Shown: piece by piece, positions 56,954 to 64,000 of the stretch
Layout of the letters: every line of letters starts with the position of its first letter
Numbering within the stretch: the stretch's first letter is position 1
Assembly: GCA_029582165.1 (NCBI GenBank)
Contig: CM055876.1
Coordinates: 33,673,317-33,737,316, forward strand
Source of the DNA: Portulaca oleracea
Lineage: Eukaryota > Streptophyta > Magnoliopsida > Caryophyllales > Portulacaceae
Direction of reading: 5' to 3'
DNA: 64,000 nt
Notes under the pieces: generated by a model
Databases searched by the model: none
Seen by the model: the letters and a program-made list of their open reading frames with translations, nothing else
What the model was told of the DNA's origin: nothing
Program-made: the position numbers and the translations under genes

Positions 56954-59910
56954 CTAGGGTAAGCTTTTATGAGCAATGATTGCTATATTCCTTGGTGAAA
57001 GAGCAGGATCAAAAATAGGTAACATAACCACTTCACAAGCATTTTCTTGCTCCTGTAGGAAGAGCAATCTATCAAGCAAGAGCAGAGTCTCCAAGACAGG
57101 CCCCAGAGCTGCTCGCAAAGACCAGTAAGGCCCTATGAGCCCCTGCAAGAATTGCAAATTACAGGTGATCATCAGTTCAGGAAATTGAATAGGTTTAGAG
57201 GACATCTTCTAGCAGCATGGTGTCTATAAACGCCAGCAGACAATAATACTTGAAAATCTTAAAAGCAATCCTATGTCACACGATAACTATGATTTTTCAG
57301 AGGAGGGCCAGGGGAGGGGTATTGAAAGCTGATTGCCAACGACTTGGGTCGTTTGCCCAGTTACCCCCCCCCCCCCCCAAAAAAAATGAAATGAAATACC
57401 TCACAAGCGCACAGATTACAGAGAAAGACGTGATCTTAATATCATCCAACCACCTAAGTGGCTGATAAAAAAACAAAGATTAAAAAATAACACAAAAGAC
57501 ACAGGCAATGAAAATTCTTGTTAACAGTATTTTGATTCTGAAGATCCAAGTCAAACAAATTATATATCCAGCAGTCATATTGAACATATGAAACTAGAAG
57601 GGACATACAGCATAAGGCTGACACTCCCTCCAAAGTCCAGGCAGATCCATCTCCTGCAGTGGTTTAATTCCAAGATGACACAGACCAGAGTAACTGAATT
57701 TCTCAAAAAGGTTACACTTGTCCATCAATCTATCTTTCTCAGTGAAATTCATTCCAGCAGTAGTAGAGTTTGTCTCCAACTCTGCACTTGATATCTTGTC
57801 TGCATAGAATAATAAATAAACAAACAAAAAAAATAGCTAAAACGTTATGGGTGTGCACATCATGCAACTAGAACCTCCAAGTACAGAGCTCTCAATTTAG
57901 TAAATAACACCCTTCTATTTAAAAGCTGAGAGGATTATAGCCATTAGATCCATCACAAAGTCTTGACCTTAGCAACAATACTATGATATCTTAAGCATAT
58001 AAAAGGGCGCAAACTTAGGTTTTCTCTTATTCAAAACATTAGGTTTCATGTAAAATCACAACTCTTCACTTGTCATATCTTTGGCTAGCCTTTTGATGGT
58101 AGGTCATGGGTGAGAAACTGAGAATGCTGCATTCAAGAAATATGGTGAGAGATGCTTTTCACTTAAGATGACTATATCCATTTAGAGCTCACTTTTACTT
58201 AAGGTTTGAAAAACAGCCATACAAAGCACATGAACGAATAATAAGTATACAAGCCACTGTCAAACAGATGAGATGGCAGATAATGAAACCACCTAAACTG
58301 AAGATGCAATGGTGAAAAGGGGAAAATATATTAAGACAGCAATAACCAGAACAATTACTTTCAGCATAACCAGAAAGCGGCTGCCTTTTTTTCTGCTGAC
58401 GGCGTAAAGCTTTCCCCTGACGTCCAATTGAAGGACTAGTCAACAGAACTTCAGGATAGTATCTATCCAGGACCTGCAATCATAAAAGCAACAACACAAA
58501 GGAACATGTCATAATCACAACAAAATCTATATTGAACGTCACACAGGCAATTTTGCAGTTGACCTTCTGCTACCACATTCTCCCAAAACTAGGACACAAA
58601 CTTTCTTCCCAGCCACACCTCCCCTGTTCTCTGATTCATGTTTTAAGTCCTGTTAGGGGAAGAGAGGCCACCCCCCTTTTTTTTAAATAATCCAAAAATA
58701 TATTAATGGACACCCAGGGGAAGAGAGGCAAACCCTCGAGGGAAAGAAAAAGGGAAAATGAACCTAGCATCTATTATCTAATTGACACTTGACAGTCCAA
58801 AGAACTTGACAATTTGTACAAGACCTTTCTAGAAACACACATCTTTGTTACATCACGTCCGCAGAACTCTGACAAATTGAGTCATTTATACATGCTTGGA
58901 ATTGGATGACTGCAATAACCAGCTGTATGAAACTGCAGACTATCGTATCCATCGAACCCACACAGTGTGAGAATGGTTTATAGATTCATAAAGATGGGCT
59001 CGGAAAACAGAATCCACATTGTCCATTTTTTCTAGATAAACAGAATTTTGGATATCATAGAGCGGAATAGCACAAATCCAGTTTGCAGTTAGGATACCTT
59101 CCTTCAAAGTTCTCCTTTCTAATTAACGGATAAGACAAGAAATCTTATCTACGTCGATGCTTATGCATATATGTCAGAGTACTTGAGTACAAATCTTCAA
59201 GAAGTTGCATTAGCACTTCTACAATCATCCAAGGTACAAAGTCCAATGTCTCTCAAACAAGTTTCAGTGATGATTTGAAGCTGTTATTTATACTCTTTAA
59301 ACTCTAAGCATCGCCAAGTATACAAGTAAATCTTGATAGCACGTTTTCTTTTCCATCAGCGATATGCTATTCCCTCATCTGCTGTAAATTCTCCAATCAT
59401 GCAGTTCATTCACCTTTACAACTAAGCCATCCTGCTATAGCACAATTTTAGGGATATAAATGCCAATTAAATCTAATGAAGTCTATCCTAAGGAAACCCC
59501 CCCCCCTTTTTCTTTTTTGGATGCAGAGGTCTAGGCCTAGATAATTCATATGTGATCTTCACCAAAACATTTCATGTAAAATGTAGGGATAGGCAAGATT
59601 TCCCATACATGGAGCCAAGGAGGTTTGTTAAACATAAAATGCAATGCATAGCCTTCCATGAACAGGATCTGAGGGTACATGGCCTTTATACATGTACATA
59701 GAGCTGCTCAACCCCGAGCAGTCTCATGTTTCGGCTAAAACAGAAAGTAGGCAAGGCATGTTGATGTGCATATGACTATGAGACTCTTCCGCCAGGAGGC
59801 TATGGAGCTAGCATAGTCTCTTTACTCCATAAAGTATCAAATGAGCCATATTTTTGCTACAAATACTATATGATCCAGCCTTATAACCAGAATAGCACAC
59901 ACACAAAAAG

Positions 59911-59962
<52 letters not shown>

Positions 59963-62900
59963 AAACAGAAATACATAGTTCATATAGATAGCTAAAGACA
60001 GCCTGAAATGGGACATACCATCTGAAAGGTAGCACGAAAAGCATGCAAGTCAAAATTTTGGACGCCAGCATCATTCTCTAGGCCTCTCCATCTTTCTGCA
60101 CTCTGTCAAAGGAAACATGACAACAAGAAGATATGAAAAATAGAAATGAAATAAACCTCTCCTAAATCTAATCTCATTCAGATAGGACTAAAAAGGGAGA
60201 CAAGAAGAAGAATACAGGTTGAACAAGCGAACAACTGATAAAACAGAATTTGGGCTCTATTGTTCTAAATTGTCACACTTCATCTTTCCTAGTTGGATTA
60301 CAGACATCAATGCAACACACAAAAACTACACGGCTGAAATATCTTTTTACAGAAAATATGAGAAAAGCCAGTACAAGGAGAGGGAGAAAGCAAACCTGAC
60401 AAGCAAGATCCCGGGCATTTTTACCAAGTGAAACATCCATTAATCTCACACCCTCGCTCACTGGAAAACCAGAGTCACAAATGCCTCGCTCACCTTCTGA
60501 CAGTAAGTTGTAGCAACAGCCAACACTCACAATTGCTTTAACTTCATTGCACTCTGAAAATGCCCTAAATAAGCAGTACATAGCTGGTGAATTCCAAACA
60601 GCCTACATTTACCCAGACATACTTGATCACCATATGACAAAGTTTGTGTGTCTCTACATTACTGTATCCTAACCTGGACACAACTACACAAGGTTTTATA
60701 CTAGATGGCAAGGAAAGAACCAATGAGAATTACAGATTTATTAGATTTATTCATCTTAAAGCAATCAGTCACCGTGGATTCACCCAGAGAAAGTTCTGGG
60801 AAGGTTCAAACAAGTGTAACGACTTTTTCTGGATGAGTAATCAAAAAATGTATATATATACATACACTAAGGGGATGTCGTCCATGTACTTACAGGAATC
60901 CTAATAATCCCAAGCCCTCAAGCTCTCTACAAGGATCATATCAACAAAACCCAAAAATAATCCACTTCAAATACACTGCAAGTCCTTGTCACAAATTTTA
61001 ACAAACACTAGACATTTTACTTTTTATGCATCTTTTTTTATTCTCACTTTTTTTGGGCAGGGGCCGGGGATAGTGTCTCTGTGAAACAACAAAAGCAGAC
61101 AGCATAGAACCAGTTCTGCTGAGGCCAGATGTGGGAAAGTCCAGAAAAGCCAAGCAAGCAAAGACGGAGGGAAAAAACCCCCACCAGAAAGTGTTATTCT
61201 AATCCTAAGGACTTCCAAAAGGTTTTGAAGACAGACTACAAACAGGTTAAACTAGAAGCTATAAGTGACAGCAAAACCATTCGCATTTAAAACAGAAGCT
61301 GTTATGAAACCTGAAACTTTGCAAGTCAAGACATGTGCAACCTACCTCAGCATAGTCACAGATAGATCACCACAAGCATGGAGACCAGCAAGAACCAAAG
61401 AAGATGCACTATCAGAATTGCTAAGAGCCGATGACAGTTGCATGTCCTCTGACAGAAATCTTTCATGTGAATCATCACTCAAGCATTCTCCATTCAGTTC
61501 TTTTTCATCAAGCTGGCAGCAGTAATTGCCAAGCTCTTTTAACATAGAAGACGATAGTACGCGACAAGTAATCGCCTTAGGCATATTGAGTGTCCCCTTT
61601 GATGACCTACAACAAGAAGGGGATGTGTTAGTTAACCCTAAAGTAGAGAAACAGCAAAAATGATTAAAAATAATAATAATAATACCAAATACCCAAAGAT
61701 GTGGAATAGAGATAACTACGGATAGCAACCAGGATCTTTGGAAGCAGTACAATAGTTAGGATGTTTAGTGCCCAAAATGTATCCTTCCAGGGGGCACAAT
61801 GAATGGCGAGTGTAAAAATAGGAGGGGGAAAGATATGTAAAGGTTTTCTCACCCTTTATATAGAAAAAAGCGATATGCATCATGTTCTCATCATTGTTTA
61901 AGCTATTATAGATAATAATATTAATGTAAAGGAGAAAACCAAGCAAGAGGCTGGAAGTTCTTCTAAGTTTATATTTTCACCAGTCAGGCTGAATTTGAAG
62001 AATATCTAAAAGGAGACCCCTTCTAAGTCCTGTAAAGGATGCTTCCAGGGAAGCTATTAAACATCGTGATCCCATATGAAAGGAAAGGCATCACGAGAAA
62101 ATAGCCCGCTCCCCCTTCAACCAAACACACCATAGCACAACAATTTTACAGCTACTTCACCTTGTGTCCTAATAAAACCAACATATCATGCATCATATGA
62201 TGAATACTTACCTTACATACCTAGGCCTCATATAAACTCCAGTCATAACTTCGCGCAACAAGAAACTTAGAAAGGCATGTTTTCCCGCCTTGGAAAAATA
62301 AACATAATTTTTTGAAGAAATCCTGATCAAATTTCCTTTACAGCATGCTTATCAATCTACCCATACCCACAGGCCAATCAAACCTTCAGCTGAAAGAGTA
62401 AGCTCCAAAGAAAAGGCCAAAAGGAAACTATTTGCAATAAAGCTAGAGCACAGATGGCAAGGTTTTCTGGTGCTAGACAAGCGTATCAAGTCCTTGCCAA
62501 GATTCTAGGATCAGCATCTTGATGAAAACCATATAGCGTTAAAAAATCCAATAAATAAGTTCCTCTCCATCCAACAATATTAGGGTTTCCATGTAAATAC
62601 AGGTCACAGGAGATAGAACTCCTATACTAGGGATCTTCTGCGTAAATAAGTCATAGAAGATAAACACCCAAACCACCTTAAATTTGACCACAAGGAAGAG
62701 AAGTACTACATAAGGACAACTTTCAACTAGCAAACTCAAGTAATAACAGCATGAACCAGGACCCTCCTGATGGATTTGTGCCATAAACTTCCAGTTCTCC
62801 AAGATTTGTCGTAAGCATTTTCAGGGTAATGTTCTGGACCATTAATCTAACAAACACCAAACATGCTCCACCTTAGGTCTACATACAAAGCTTGAACTCA

Positions 62901-63567
62901 CCATTCAGAACATAATCATTTTAGCCTTGCAATATTTCTCATTTCTTCTAGAAAGAAAAATTGAACTAAAATTGTTTTGTTCGGCAATCAACAAATTCAA
63001 AAATTCATTACCCCTCCCCAAGTCACTCACTAGCCCTATAAAGCCACTTATTCTACAACTCCAACCAAAAGTCTCAATCTTGAATTCTTGATTTTGCTGA
63101 TGAAAAATATACTCCATGTGGCTCACAAGTTTACTGTTTACAAAAAAACAAAATAATAAACTGTCCACTAGGCACGTACTTTCTAGAAAAGTGTGTTTGT
63201 CAGACAGAATGGTTAGGGCAGTAATCCTGATTTAAGATGCCAGCAAACGCCTTAACTGTAGTCTGTCCCATACCCAGAGTTGCGCTGCTTAGCCAAATAA
63301 TGCTTCTTGATCCTCTCTGCACGTGTACTTGTAACGGCTCCATGATGAGAAGAAGCATCAATTGCAACTATAGATAGCTGATATTCGAAGGCAAGTACTT
63401 GAGATAGGTAACCCTGCTTTAACAAATTGGTTAGCTTACCGACATGAATCATAAATCTGATGAACGTGATAGGACCAACAGGATACCTGACCAGCACCAA
63501 CATCAACAACTACATGAGCCCCTACATTTCTTGTGATATGGCTTACAAGAGAGGATAGAACCTCCAC
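56954..63567 (-). CDS. METTL25-like SAM-dependent methyltransferase, 5' end outside the window
   Basis: Eight exons (minus): 63567-63487, 63413-63274, 61606-61346, 60564-60396, 60102-60019, 58473-58359, 57799-57609 and 57142-56954. All phases agree, giving 410 residues and a stop. SAM-binding motif I is VVVDVGAGQGYLSQVLAFEY, then IDAS and RAERIKKHY. Further on come GLHACGDLSVTMLR, SVGCCYNLLSEG, ARDLACQSAERW, the basic LRRQQKKRQPL, GPYWSLRAALGPVLE, LLLLDRLLFLQEQ, and the end NIAIIAHKSLP. This is the Methyltransf_32 family of METTL25/RRNAD1 proteins. The human relatives are METTL25 and METTL25B; the plant role and substrate are not known to me. The first exons (usually a helical N-terminus and the residues before KK.HEV) must lie beyond 64000. 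The 1.67 kb intron between 63274 and 61606 was bridged by phase and sequence (QRNSG|SSKGTLNMPK). Confidence 0.9.
59914..59959. repeat. (GA)n microsatellite in a METTL25-like intron
   Basis: About 46 bp of uninterrupted GA, in the intron between the exons at 60019 and 58473. The reading of this run as a Leu-Ser repeat protein on the minus strand is a shadow. Confidence 0.9.
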
Positions 63568-64000
63568 CTGTAGGCATATTCACTGTCATCAGTAAATTAC
63601 TTCACATGATGGTGTTTTGGGCAAGCAAATGAGAACAACAGACAAATGGTACAACAGCGAGAATATTTATCCATTACATAGATGGGTGCCTCTGGGCAGA
63701 ACAGGCGCAAAAAACAACACAACTTCTTGATTGACACCAAAAAAACCTATTCCCATAATGGACACATAAGCTACCAAAGAGGAGGTAGCCAATTAGCGAC
63801 CACCTCCATCATCCAACCTTCCCACCCAGGTTCAAGTCTTGGTGAAAGCAAACATTTACCATTAGGTGACAAGCTTGATTCATATAACACTCTTTGATTG
63901 AATGTATGCTACAACCCTCACAATTGTGACATATTTCCATTATTTAGAAAAGACGGAAAGTTTCAATGGGATAAAATACAAAGCCATCCCAGGAAAATTA
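63568..64000 (-). other. Intron upstream of the first visible METTL25-like exon
   Basis: The exon acceptor (CCTACAG, complement of 63568-63574) begins here. No further upstream exon of the gene could be found before the window ends. Confidence 0.5.

Noticed and set aside
59808..60074. Leu-Ser repeat protein
   Set aside because: Translation of the (GA)n microsatellite plus an antisense-frame exon edge.
62220..62290. Possible extra METTL25-like exon in the 1.67-kb intron
   Set aside because: The flanking exons join in phase to a sensible family sequence without it.
1..64000. tRNA, rRNA, CRISPR, organelle DNA insert, or metabolic gene cluster
   Set aside because: Looked for by eye on both strands; no tRNA arms, rRNA blocks, spaced repeats, or functionally linked enzymes were seen.

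Overview
The window is nuclear DNA from a flowering plant. Genes are split by GT-AG introns, AT-rich introns and spacers are full of MITEs, solo LTRs and Mutator-like elements, and the proteins are plant families (PsbR, a NAC factor with a miR164 site, a CRPK1-type kinase). A eudicot is likely; I cannot name the species. All gene models were spliced by eye, by joining exons whose reading phase and family sequence agree. Every model closes in frame.

Layout: (1) 1.5-3.3 kb (+): RNA polymerase subunit RPB12/RPABC4. (2) 5.1-8.7 kb (-): CRPK1-like receptor-like cytoplasmic kinase, convergent with RPB12. (3) 12.1-18.0 kb (+): renalase-like FAD oxidoreductase in nine exons, followed by a 1.03 kb Mutator-like element with a 9-bp target duplication. 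(4) 19.8-26.2 kb (-): two tandem genes for the photosystem II 10 kDa protein PsbR. The upstream copy has G-boxes and an intron swollen by a LINE remnant and a Tourist-like MITE. (5) 28.6-35.9 kb (-): NAC1-like transcription factor with two long, repeat-filled introns. (6) 36-48.4 kb: no intact gene; nested LTRs, MITEs, a LINE/copia chimeric remnant, and the first copy of a 3 kb segmental duplication. (7) 48.6-49.1 kb (+): mitochondrial complex I subunit NDUFB10. (8) 52-55.2 kb: the second copy of the duplication, interrupted by a 746-bp foldback Mutator-like element. (9) 57-64 kb (-): METTL25-type methyltransferase, running off the right edge at its 5' end.

The genes are ordinary single loci (transcription, cold/membrane signalling, redox, photosystem II, auxin/root development, respiration, methyl transfer) and form no cluster or pathway. 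I see no CRISPR, no metabolic gene cluster and no convincing new system. The most informative parts are structural: the diverged PsbR pair, the foldback element, the duplicated segment whose two copies act as empty-site controls for three later insertions, and the nested LTR pair.
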